From NCBI GenBank assembly GCA_036501345.1, contig DASYAN010000179.1, positions 1 through 20,478 on the forward strand: a stretch of DNA of 20,478 bases, read 5' to 3'. The notes below the pieces were generated by a model. That model was not told the origin of the DNA. It saw only the letters and a program-made list of their open reading frames with translations, and did not search any database. The position numbers and the translations under genes were made by a program. This stretch comes from DASYAN01 sp036501345 (GTDB taxonomy: Bacteria > Chloroflexota > Ktedonobacteria > Ktedonobacterales > Ktedonobacteraceae). Positions 1-7,060 of the stretch are shown piece by piece; position 1 is the stretch's first letter; each line of letters starts with the position of its first letter.

Positions 1-353
1 GAGAGCCGCCGAGCACGCAAAAGGACCTCCACGCGTGCCTGCAATTCTACCCTCTCAATGGGTGCCAGGATAAGCTCATCAGTAGTCTGCCAGAGATGGC
101 GAGTGACCATATCTACATCTTTGCGAGAAGTAATCAGCACAAATGGCAGAAATACTGGCTGCTCGATGGCCTTCCTTGTCTGCACCTGCACCCAGACGCG
201 ATCCAACATTGGGCCATCCACAAGGCACAAATCGAACGGCTTATTCAGGCCATGTCCGCCATCGGGCGGCACCACCTCATAGCGCGTTTCTAGCGACTTC
301 GCCAGCAGATCACAGTTCTTCTTGTTATCCAACAGTAACAGAATACGGCTCAC
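1..353 (-). CDS. Receiver-domain protein, N-terminal part (likely hybrid sensor kinase), cut by window edge
   Basis: I translated this gene from a GTG at 353 to the window edge, about 117 codons with no stop. The start follows the stop of the upstream receiver gene by six bases, and the purine-rich GAGTAGGGAT serves as ribosome binding site. The protein reads like a CheY-type receiver: a hydrophobic strand ending in D9-N10, a phospho-acceptor candidate D46 in FDLCLVDG, T75-S76 in VLITS, and DELILAPIE at the last strand. The conserved Lys of the usual KP motif is Ala97, and only one of the two acidic pocket residues is kept, so it is an atypical or pseudo-receiver. A helical stretch rich in Arg and Leu follows (VEVLLRARR), as in receiver-to-kinase linkers. 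The rest is outside the window; a PAS/histidine kinase body is inferred from the operon, not seen. Confidence 0.75.
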   Translation of the reverse strand, partial: MSRILLLLDNKKNCDLLAKSLETRYEVVPPDGGHGLNKPFDLCLVDGPMLDRVWVQVQTRKAIEQPVFLPFVLITSRKDVDMVTRHLWQTTDELILAPIERVELQARVEVLLRARRL

Positions 354-359
354 TTATCC

Positions 360-725
360 CTACTCTTCTAGCATGCCCTTAATGAGCCCCAGCAGTTCTT
401 TCACCACCAGAGGCTTGACCATTACGCCTCTGGCTCCATGAGAGAGGCTAGCCTGTTGAATAGCCACACTCATCTTGGGAGAAACGACCAAAAAAGGTTT
501 CTTTCTGCTGCGCAGTTGTTCACAGCGCTCCCAGATGCGCTGATCAAAGCCTGTGAGGTCTACCAGCGCCATTGCCATATCAATTTCCCCAGCAAGGATC
601 TGGTCGAACTCCTCAAGAGTACTGGCAGTGGAGATAGCATAGCCTTCTTTCCCAAGGTTTTCGGCCAGAAGTTCCAGATTGCGCTGATTCCGATTGACCA
701 GCAAAATTGCAGCATGGGTCTCCAT
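360..725 (-). CDS. Stand-alone response regulator receiver protein
   Basis: A 121-residue single-domain receiver with no output domain. It starts at ATG 725 with AAGGAG nine bases upstream, three bases after the KaiC-like gene stops and six bases before the next gene begins, so all three are one operon. Phospho-acceptor candidate D56 (ALVDLTGFD), S82 (LVVSPK) and K104 (VMVKPL) are in the expected places. The acidic pair that normally binds Mg2+ is replaced by N11-R12 (LLVNRNQRN), so phosphorylation chemistry is likely altered. Its probable role is to connect the KaiC-like ATPase and the downstream receiver/kinase by protein contact or phosphotransfer; that is inferred from position. It could also be a pure protein-interaction module. 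Confidence 0.85.
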   Translation of the reverse strand: METHAAILLVNRNQRNLELLAENLGKEGYAISTASTLEEFDQILAGEIDMAMALVDLTGFDQRIWERCEQLRSRKKPFLVVSPKMSVAIQQASLSHGARGVMVKPLVVKELLGLIKGMLEE

Positions 726-728
726 GGC

Positions 729-2276
729 TTATCGCTCCTTTGTTGGCGGTTCGATCCAGTCTACTTTGCCAGTCAAAATACCACGCAGCCCTGTAAGTGG
801 CCGACCCACTTTGACACCATAGCGCGTAATTTCGATCTCACGTACAGTTCTCTGAAAGTTTGAAAGTCGTTTCTTCAGCACTCCAATAGCCTTGCGTAGC
901 TCAGCTTGTATTTCAAGATAACGCAGGAACACAATATTATCCGCCAGATAACTGATGCCCACCTCGGTCACCCTAAACTCACCAGTGATCGCCTCTACTT
1001 CGTTGATCAAAAGCACAGCAATGCCCATGTTCTGCAAGTACTTGCAAAGAGCGTGCAAGTGAGTCACCAGATCCTCCCCTCCTCGCAGAGAGAGACGGTA
1101 GCCGGATACGCTATCAATCATCACAATTGTTGCATTTTGCTGCTCTATTTCGTGACGCACCATATTAGCAAACTGGTCTGGTGTGAAGTGCAAAGGCTCA
1201 ACCTGCACAACCGAAAGCGTCCCACGTTCTATCATCGTGCGGACAGGGATGTTGACAGATTCACAGCGCGACAGCAGCGTCTCCTTCCACTCCTCAAAGA
1301 CGTAGACGACCGAGCGCTCACCTCTTCCTGCCGCCTCTTTCATAAACTGGAGTCCTAGAGTGCTCTTGCCTACTCCGCTTGGGCCAGTAATGATACTGAC
1401 AGTGCCTCGTTCCAGCCCGCCATGGAGCATTTCATCCAGTTCCGGCACACCAGAGGAGATAGCTTCAACCACAAACTCCTGTTTATACATTTCGGGGAGC
1501 AGACGAGGGAAGACCTGCATGCCTGTCGCAGTTAAGCGCATCGAGTGTCGGCCACTGCGGAAGTCCGATTTACGAAACTTGGACACACTGATGTTGCGTT
1601 CCTCGGGAGAAAAATCTAGGTGGAAAACGCCATCGCTCATGAATTGCAGATCGTCATCAGGAGCTGACCCGCTACCTTCAGAAGTGAAGAGCACAGTAGC
1701 CCCCTGCTCAATTAGAAAACGCAGAAATGAGAGCACCTGCTTGCGGAACTGAAAAGCATCGGGTGAGAGAAAACGGAACTGCGTCATTGCATCCAAAAAG
1801 ACCCGCTGCGGTTTGAGTCGCTCTACCTGCTCGATAATACTTTGTGTAATTGGTTCCCGTTCAACCTCGGCAGGTGAAAAAATATCATAGCTCTCTTTTT
1901 GAGTGAAGAACTCGGGGTTAGGGCTCAAGTCAAGGAAACTGATGTTGTTTAGATCAAAGCCGATAGCTTCAGCATTCGTGCGCAGTTCCTCTTCCGACTC
2001 CCCCAGTGAAATACAAAGACAGCGTTCGCCATTGGCAATACCTGCCGCAAGAAAATGCATACCAAGAGTGGTCTTACCACAACCTGGGCCACCGCGTAAG
2101 AGATAGGCGCGTTGAGGGATCAATCCCCCATATAGAATCTCGTCGAAGCCTGAAACCCCAGTCGACAAACGCTCAGACGATACTTGTATCTTATCCTGTT
2201 GCAAGATTACATTACCTTCGCCAGCCTTCTCCGTAGAAGCTAAGTTGTTCGATAGTGCTTTTCTCACAGTTGTCAC
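729..2276 (-). CDS. KaiC-like dual RecA-domain ATPase
   Basis: 515 residues, close to the 519 of cyanobacterial KaiC, with two tandem RecA/KaiC domains. The first has Walker A GGPGCGKTT (62-70) and Walker B D162 (RVFLD). The second has Walker A GPSGVGKS (298-305), the catalytic pair E328-E329 (VFEEW) and Walker B D388 (VMIDS). In the first domain the equivalent of the Glu pair reads G92-E93. At the autophosphorylation site known from KaiC (Ser431-Thr432) this protein has S442-Y443 (GISYLADN). The C-terminal tail that KaiA grips in cyanobacteria is short (ends VDWIEPPTKER), and no kaiA or kaiB lies in the window. GTG 2276 is preferred because AAAAGGAG lies six bases upstream. It is probably an ATP-driven signalling hub for the two receiver genes downstream rather than a proven clock. 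Confidence 0.93.
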   Translation of the reverse strand: MTTVRKALSNNLASTEKAGEGNVILQQDKIQVSSERLSTGVSGFDEILYGGLIPQRAYLLRGGPGCGKTTLGMHFLAAGIANGERCLCISLGESEEELRTNAEAIGFDLNNISFLDLSPNPEFFTQKESYDIFSPAEVEREPITQSIIEQVERLKPQRVFLDAMTQFRFLSPDAFQFRKQVLSFLRFLIEQGATVLFTSEGSGSAPDDDLQFMSDGVFHLDFSPEERNISVSKFRKSDFRSGRHSMRLTATGMQVFPRLLPEMYKQEFVVEAISSGVPELDEMLHGGLERGTVSIITGPSGVGKSTLGLQFMKEAAGRGERSVVYVFEEWKETLLSRCESVNIPVRTMIERGTLSVVQVEPLHFTPDQFANMVRHEIEQQNATIVMIDSVSGYRLSLRGGEDLVTHLHALCKYLQNMGIAVLLINEVEAITGEFRVTEVGISYLADNIVFLRYLEIQAELRKAIGVLKKRLSNFQRTVREIEITRYGVKVGRPLTGLRGILTGKVDWIEPPTKER

Positions 2277-2415
2277 GATGATCTCCTTTTAGCGTCAGGA
2301 ATCTTGAGCCAAATCGAGATAACCTTTTCAAGATAGGTTTTGCCGAACAAGACAGTTTCAGCTTTATCATGGTACATCTTCCCTGCCAGTTCTTCACAAT
2401 TTGGCTGACCGACCC

Positions 2416-2424
2416 ATTATAGCA
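2416..2424 (-). promoter_or_regulatory. Extended -10 promoter for the KaiC operon
   Basis: On the minus strand this reads TGCTATAAT, a perfect -10 with the TG of an extended -10. No good -35 is seen 16-18 bases upstream, as is common with this promoter type. Transcription would begin near 2409 and give a leader of about 130 bases before GTG 2276. Confidence 0.55.
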
Positions 2425-2548
2425 TATGTATCCGAAATTTTGGTATTAGTCTGAAAAGCACAACCATTGCTCAATATATTGTGGTAAGTCGCCTAATGCC
2501 CTACTATGATCTCCCTGTACGCCCAGAGGGACGACAACAAATATAGAG

Positions 2549-3124
2549 ATGGACGAATATACCCATCCTATTGTTATTTCTATCTATCTCTCTCCTACCG
2601 AACTCGCTCTCCTGATTATCATACTTATTGGAGTACTTCTAGCTCTCATTATACCCGCCCTGAGTGCTTTTGCTGTTGTACAGCAAACCAATTCATTTGA
2701 GGAAGGTTTCACTGCTGGTTGCCTCACAGGACTCAGGGGTACTGGTGCCGTTTTTATTGTGATGATAACAAATATGGTAATAACGAGAGCAACATGTGAC
2801 CCTTCAGCCTTTCTTGGCTGTATAGGGATTCCGACAGCAATCATATTCTACATCTGCTTTACTGGTGGAAGTTTCTTTCTTGGATGTTTGGGAGGACTCA
2901 TTGGCGCAGCCGGAGGCAAAGGAGAAGTCAAATACCCCACAGAAGATCATGATAAGCCAAACATCGATGCCAGCGTATCAGCATGCTTATTATCAGCCTG
3001 TTTCAATGCGGCCAGATATCGTCCTGTTGTCGCTAGAGACTCGTGTCCTAGCCTAGCCTGGATATCACTTATCTTAGCGCCCGCATCCTCCATCGTACGT
3101 GCCCAGGTATGGCGGGTGACGTGA
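2549..3124 (+). CDS. Small membrane protein, unrecognised; 3' part antisense to the integrase gene
   Basis: An open frame of 191 codons from ATG 2549. The first roughly 130 residues look like a real membrane protein: helices at about 18-42, 60-78 and 88-122, with a Gly-rich last helix (GGLIGAAGGKGE). From residue 133 (position 2945) the frame overlaps the 3' end of the recombinase gene on the other strand, and its composition there is that of an antisense shadow. Either the protein really ends in a long tail-to-tail overlap, or it lost its own 3' end. The ribosome binding site is poor (TAGAG just before ATG, AGAGGG about 20 bases up). I do not recognise a family. Existence is moderately likely; the true C-terminus is uncertain. 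Confidence 0.42.
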   Translation: MDEYTHPIVISIYLSPTELALLIIILIGVLLALIIPALSAFAVVQQTNSFEEGFTAGCLTGLRGTGAVFIVMITNMVITRATCDPSAFLGCIGIPTAIIFYICFTGGSFFLGCLGGLIGAAGGKGEVKYPTEDHDKPNIDASVSACLLSACFNAARYRPVVARDSCPSLAWISLILAPASSIVRAQVWRVT

Positions 3125-3972
3125 ACTTTTGAGATACCCAGATGCTTCTCGCAGATATTGGCTACCGAGCGAATAGTGAGGGGTGGTAGGACTGTTGGAG
3201 GAGCGTCCTCTTCTCGGGCCGCTCGCCGAGTAAAACTAATCCAGAGCGGCGCATTGCCATTGAGTGAGCGCAGGTTGCCGCCATAGGCCATAGAAAGCCA
3301 TTCAAGCAGGGCATTGGCAACTGGAGTAGGCAATGTATCGCGCATCATCTTGCCGCCCTTACAGTGCTCAAATACCAGAGTGACTTTAGCGCCTTGGACT
3401 TGCACGTGACACCAGCGCAGTGCTACAACTTCGGATAGACGCCTGCCTGTCTGGAATAAAATCGCTAGCAATGCATAGTCACGTGCGCCCTGCTTTGTAG
3501 TACGATCGATGGCTCGCATCCTTTGCGCAACGTCCTCAGGTTCAAGGGGCTGAGCATGTTTGTAGGATTGGACTTTGCTACGCTCAATAGAGGCAATGGG
3601 ATTACCACATAAAAAGAAGCTGCGCTTGTTAGCAAAGATGTAAAAACTACTTAGGACTGCCAAGCGCTGATTATAGGTCGACTCGGCGACCACTTTGTTC
3701 TTGACAGATAAACCTGCAAAGCCCTGCGCTGCTAATGCAATCTCAGCAACTGCCTCACGACGAGCTTCCTCCGCACTTTCCCGTGCATTCATGTATGGAT
3801 CAAGATCGCGCCCAGTTTGCCACAGTAAGCTACGAAAGGATGTTAACGTATCTTCGTAGGCCTTGCGTGTCTTCTCACTACCAGTGTGACGCGTCTTGGC
3901 TTCAAGCCATGCTTTGATCGCAACATCAATATGCGAAATTTTGACAGGTGTAGTGAGCGATTGGTCTGTCAT
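2947..3972 (-). CDS. Tyrosine recombinase / phage-type integrase
   Basis: A 341-residue tyrosine recombinase of the XerC/XerD-like fold. The N-terminal part (about 10-120) is the SAM-like core-binding domain. The catalytic part follows, with R178 (TGRRLSEV), a beta-hairpin Lys near 205-208 (CKGGKMMR), H284-x-x-R287 (HVTRH), H310 (LGHESL) and the nucleophile Y319 (TGRYL). All expected catalytic residues are present, so it should be active in DNA strand exchange. ATG 3972 is chosen over GTG 3984 because GTGAGG sits six bases before the ATG. It lies 62 bases after the MgtC gene on the same strand and overlaps the small membrane gene tail to tail. No excisionase, relaxase or phage gene is near, and I saw no flanking attachment repeats. 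Confidence 0.92.
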   Translation of the reverse strand: MTDQSLTTPVKISHIDVAIKAWLEAKTRHTGSEKTRKAYEDTLTSFRSLLWQTGRDLDPYMNARESAEEARREAVAEIALAAQGFAGLSVKNKVVAESTYNQRLAVLSSFYIFANKRSFFLCGNPIASIERSKVQSYKHAQPLEPEDVAQRMRAIDRTTKQGARDYALLAILFQTGRRLSEVVALRWCHVQVQGAKVTLVFEHCKGGKMMRDTLPTPVANALLEWLSMAYGGNLRSLNGNAPLWISFTRRAAREEDAPPTVLPPLTIRSVANICEKHLGISKVHVTRHTWARTMEDAGAKISDIQARLGHESLATTGRYLAALKQADNKHADTLASMFGLS

Positions 3973-4034
3973 AGAATACCTCACAAAAGCTTTGCAACTC
4001 CTGATCGCATTGTATCATTCCACTTCAGTGCTGT

Positions 4035-4742
4035 CTATGGTACCTCGTGCTCTTCGAATTGGACGGATTTTACACCCACAAATGTTCGTATCGTATCTGC
4101 AACCTGAACTAGTGACCCTTTTCCGTGGCTATAACAGACAAGCTCAAATACCTCACCTTCATGGCTATCACCCTTGTCCAGCCTGTGAATCTCTACTCTT
4201 TCGACGATGATATTAGCATGTTCGCAGGCTTCATAGATCTCTCCCAAGAGCCGCCCTTGGGCTTCGGATGTTGTCTGGATAGACAAGAGATGCGCATGTG
4301 ATGCGTGAGCTGGCCACAAAAAACCTTCTAGGTAACGAAATCCTACCAAAATGATCAAAACCAGAAGCGTAGTGATGATAGCTTCCACCAACAAACCAGC
4401 ACCACAAGCCATTCCTATCGCTGCAACAGTCCAGATAGCTGCCGCTGTCGTGAGACCTCTGACCTTGTCCTTCTGAAAATAAATAGCACCACCACCCAGA
4501 AAACCAATACCAGCTACGACATATGAGGCAATACGTGTAGGATCAAGTGATATATGTTGTCTACTCAGCAATTCCGAGAAACCGAATGCAGAAATAATTG
4601 TAAAGAGTGCAGTGCCAACGGCAACCAGTGCATTGGTACGTAATCCAGCATTACGATGTCTATATTCACGTTCCAGCCCGATTAGTGATCCAAGCAGCAG
4701 TGCCACAAGAAGTCGTAATAAAACAGTAGAAAATGAAATCAC
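4035..4742 (-). CDS. MgtC/SapB family membrane protein
   Basis: 235 residues. The N-terminal half carries the MgtC/SapB signature: GLERE (22-26), GLRTNALVAVG (33-43), GIGFLGGGAIY (78-88) and RGLTTAAAIW (95-104), spread over about five membrane helices up to residue 140. The remaining 95 residues form a soluble ACT-like tail, as in long MgtC proteins. The family is linked to growth at low Mg2+, to acid stress and to control of the F-type ATP synthase; which applies here cannot be told. GTG 4742 is supported by AGGAG six bases upstream. The recombinase gene follows on the same strand. No Mg2+-sensing leader could be made out upstream. Confidence 0.93.
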   Translation of the reverse strand: MISFSTVLLRLLVALLLGSLIGLEREYRHRNAGLRTNALVAVGTALFTIISAFGFSELLSRQHISLDPTRIASYVVAGIGFLGGGAIYFQKDKVRGLTTAAAIWTVAAIGMACGAGLLVEAIITTLLVLIILVGFRYLEGFLWPAHASHAHLLSIQTTSEAQGRLLGEIYEACEHANIIVERVEIHRLDKGDSHEGEVFELVCYSHGKGSLVQVADTIRTFVGVKSVQFEEHEVP

Positions 4743-4973
4743 ATATTACTCCTGTGCTTTTGCTAATGACGAGATATTTTTGAAACTATCCTGCCGACTT
4801 GAACGAGATGACTATATGCAAGCAGTGAGTGCAAGGAACGACTGCATTCTCGCTATTACTTGTCCAGGATAGCTATAGCTGCGCCGCTCCTTAATTATGA
4901 ATACGAAGGATTAAGTTAAAACGTGTATAGCTAAGATGTGTTGAGACACGATCTCAAATGTCAGGAGGAGACT

Positions 4974-5990
4974 ATGGTACAGTTAGGATGGAAAGCAGGG
5001 CCAGAGCAGTATGGCCCTGTCGAACTACTCGAGTACGCTGTAGCTGCAGAGAAAGCAGGCTTTGATTTACTGGACGTTAGTGACCACTTCCACCCATGGA
5101 GTGAGGCTGGACAGTGCCCATTCACTTGGACATGGCTGGGTGCCACTGCAGTGCAAACGAGCAAGATACAGGTAGGAACTGGAGTAACATGCCCGATACT
5201 ACGTTACCATCCTGCCATTATTGCACAGGCGGCTGCGACGGTATCGTGCTTCGCGCCAAGACGGACCTATCTCGGGGTAGGCACTGGTGAAGCTCTCAAT
5301 GAGTACGCGGTAACAAGAGAATGGCCGGAACACAAAGAGCGGCTAGAGCGTCTAGAAGAAGCAATCCAACTTATTCGTGCATTGTGGAGTGGTCAGGAAG
5401 TTTCTTTTAATGGAATATACTATCAAACCCAGAAGGCGAAACTGTATACGCCCCCAGCGGCACCTATTCCCATTTATATTTCAGCGCTGGTTCCACATAG
5501 TGCCGCATTTGCTGGGAAATATGGAGATGGCCTATTCTCTGTTGGCGGTAAAAAGCCAGAACTTTACCGCCAGATGATCCAGAGTTTTGAAAATGGAGCC
5601 AGAGAAGCGGGTAAAGATCCATCACGTATGCCACGCCTGATCGAGCTCAATGTTGCCTATACAGACAAAATAGATGCGGCAATCCAAGAGCAGATCAAAT
5701 ACTGGGCTGGGACCTATATTCCGGCACTGTTTGTTCACAAGATCTATACACCAACAATGTCGCAAGAGAATGGTGAGGTCGTCGGGCCCGAGACAATTAA
5801 GAAGACCGGATGTTTTTCATCCAGTTCCGATGATCATATCCAGTTTATACAGCAGTACATCGAGTTGGGATTTGACACTTTTATCCTTCACTCGCCAGGG
5901 CCAGATCAGCGCGCTTTTATTGAACGCTATGGCCGTGATATACTGCCAAAGATACGCACTATGGCACAATCTCAACCAGCATTGAGATGA
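4974..5990 (+). CDS. F420-dependent LLM-class oxidoreductase, FGD-like
   Basis: 338 residues, a luciferase-like TIM-barrel enzyme. It resembles F420-dependent glucose-6-phosphate dehydrogenase along its length: LGWKAGPEQY near the start, VSDHFHPW (35-42) with the proposed catalytic His38 and Trp42, the F420-pocket segment GVGTGEALNE (101-110) with Glu106, a Lys at 193 in GGKKPELY matching a phosphate-binding Lys, and HSPGPDQRAF near the end. The segment matching the last phosphate-binding Arg reads IKKTGCFSSS, so the substrate may not be glucose-6-phosphate. ATG 4974 has AGGAGG five bases upstream; an in-frame GTG at 4938 lacks such a site. A strong terminator at 6007-6037 closes the unit. 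Cofactor F420 use is inferred from family similarity. Confidence 0.9.
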   Translation: MVQLGWKAGPEQYGPVELLEYAVAAEKAGFDLLDVSDHFHPWSEAGQCPFTWTWLGATAVQTSKIQVGTGVTCPILRYHPAIIAQAAATVSCFAPRRTYLGVGTGEALNEYAVTREWPEHKERLERLEEAIQLIRALWSGQEVSFNGIYYQTQKAKLYTPPAAPIPIYISALVPHSAAFAGKYGDGLFSVGGKKPELYRQMIQSFENGAREAGKDPSRMPRLIELNVAYTDKIDAAIQEQIKYWAGTYIPALFVHKIYTPTMSQENGEVVGPETIKKTGCFSSSSDDHIQFIQQYIELGFDTFILHSPGPDQRAFIERYGRDILPKIRTMAQSQPALR

Positions 5991-6005
5991 GTATTGATTC
6001 GCCAT

Positions 6006-6040
6006 GACACTTGGTCGGAACGGCCAAGTGTTTTTGTTGT
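6006..6040 (+). terminator. Rho-independent terminator after the F420 oxidoreductase
   Basis: A 10-base stem, ACACTTGGTC with GGCCAAGTGT (one T-G wobble), closes on a five-base loop GGAAC and is followed by TTTTTGTTGTT. It starts 16 bases after the stop codon at 5990. It separates the oxidoreductase from the membrane protein gene downstream. Confidence 0.88.
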
Positions 6041-6104
6041 TCCCAATGGGATAGCTCACTCGTTAGCTAAAGTAGATACAACAAGAACAGGGATATATTG
6101 CAAA

Positions 6105-6938
6105 ATGGCCGATAACCTTACCCAATCTGACCCAAATCATCACAAAGATTTGGCAGTCCAAGCTGAAGATGCACACGATCACCAAACTACCGTAGTCACT
6201 TCAGATCCACAGCTTGCCACTCGCTTCCCCATTATCTGGACCCCTCGCTTCATCATTATTTTCTTTCTAGTGCTCGTCATTGGTCTAAGCTCAGCAAGCA
6301 TACTGACCCGTGGCTGGCTTAATGGATACTATCCCGCAGGATGGGTGCTGATGGCGTATACAGTTGTGAATCTGGGCGGTTGGATCGCCGTGAGCATATG
6401 TGCTCGCTCACCCTGGGTGCGTTTCGGAGGCATTTTTGGATGCTTATGGGCTATCTTGATGGGTATCACTTTTGCCGTTGCTGTCTTTCCCATTGATCCT
6501 AGCTCTGTTATCTTGATCCATGCAACGGTAGCTGCAAGCAGTGCACTTCTCGGTAGTTTTATTTGCCTCTCCATCGCACGCACACCATTGCGACGTTGGG
6601 ATCGCGTCTTTTTTATTCTAGCACCCATAATTGGAGCTATAGTCGCTTTTTCCATTTTCTTCATTACACGAGGTGCGGCGCACTCAGTTTTCCTGTTAGA
6701 GGCCTACACTGCAACAGTAGAACTTTGGGTTTGCACTGCAATCTGGTGGGTACGTTTGTCATGCTGGAGGACACAAGCAGGACTAACCTTTCTGCTGGGC
6801 ATTGCACCCGTCATTCAACTGACGCTCATGCAGCCAGTAAATAGCAACACCGAAAGAGTCGTCTTCTTCTCACAGGTCATGTTACTGAGCATTCTACTTG
6901 GTACATTGCGCATATTGCAATGTGAACTACGTCATTGA
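6105..6938 (+). CDS. Integral membrane protein, unrecognised
   Basis: 277 residues from ATG 6105. A soluble, His/Asp-rich N-terminal segment of about 45 residues is followed by about eight membrane helices (roughly 47-67, 78-99, 107-129, 134-157, 168-187, 195-217, 225-243, 252-270) and a short Cys/Arg tail. The frame is open back to a TTG at 5994, but that start would put the terminator inside the coding region, so ATG 6105 is preferred; its ribosome site (AGGGA, about 12 bases up) is modest. No transporter or enzyme motif is recognised. It sits between the oxidoreductase and a Ser/Thr kinase on the same strand, with separate transcription signals on both sides. The function is unknown. Confidence 0.75.
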   Translation: MADNLTQSDPNHHKDLAVQAEDAHDHQTTVVTSDPQLATRFPIIWTPRFIIIFFLVLVIGLSSASILTRGWLNGYYPAGWVLMAYTVVNLGGWIAVSICARSPWVRFGGIFGCLWAILMGITFAVAVFPIDPSSVILIHATVAASSALLGSFICLSIARTPLRRWDRVFFILAPIIGAIVAFSIFFITRGAAHSVFLLEAYTATVELWVCTAIWWVRLSCWRTQAGLTFLLGIAPVIQLTLMQPVNSNTERVVFFSQVMLLSILLGTLRILQCELRH

Positions 6939-6989
6939 CGGCTATGGATTGTACAACTATACTTAGTAGTAGTCGGCTAGACAAATCAT

Positions 6990-7018
6990 CTGAAGCTAAC
7001 GCAGTTCCATACTATAAT
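6990..7018 (+). promoter_or_regulatory. Promoter of the Ser/Thr kinase gene
   Basis: A perfect -10 TATAAT at 7013-7018 has a weak -35 CTGAAG 17 bases upstream (6990-6995). Transcription would start near 7025, giving a leader of about 36 bases to ATG 7061. Confidence 0.55.
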
Positions 7019-7060
7019 GCGCCTTAGAACATATCAATCTCAAGAACCTGTGAGGAAACC

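Noticed and set aside
438..863. Plus-strand frame of 141 codons across two signalling genes
   Set aside because: It is antisense to the receiver gene and the end of the KaiC gene, both of which have clear motifs and ribosome sites.
2212..2397. 61-codon minus-strand frame in the KaiC leader
   Set aside because: It overlaps the well-supported GTG start of the KaiC gene in another frame, has no recognisable domain, and its composition looks random.
4867..4880. AGCTATAGCT palindrome before the F420 oxidoreductase gene
   Set aside because: A similar GCTATAGC occurs at 15564, but ten-base palindromes are expected by chance and neither site is placed convincingly against a promoter.
5994..6104. 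TTG-started extension of the membrane protein at 6105
   Set aside because: It would place a strong rho-independent terminator inside the coding region and lacks a ribosome site.
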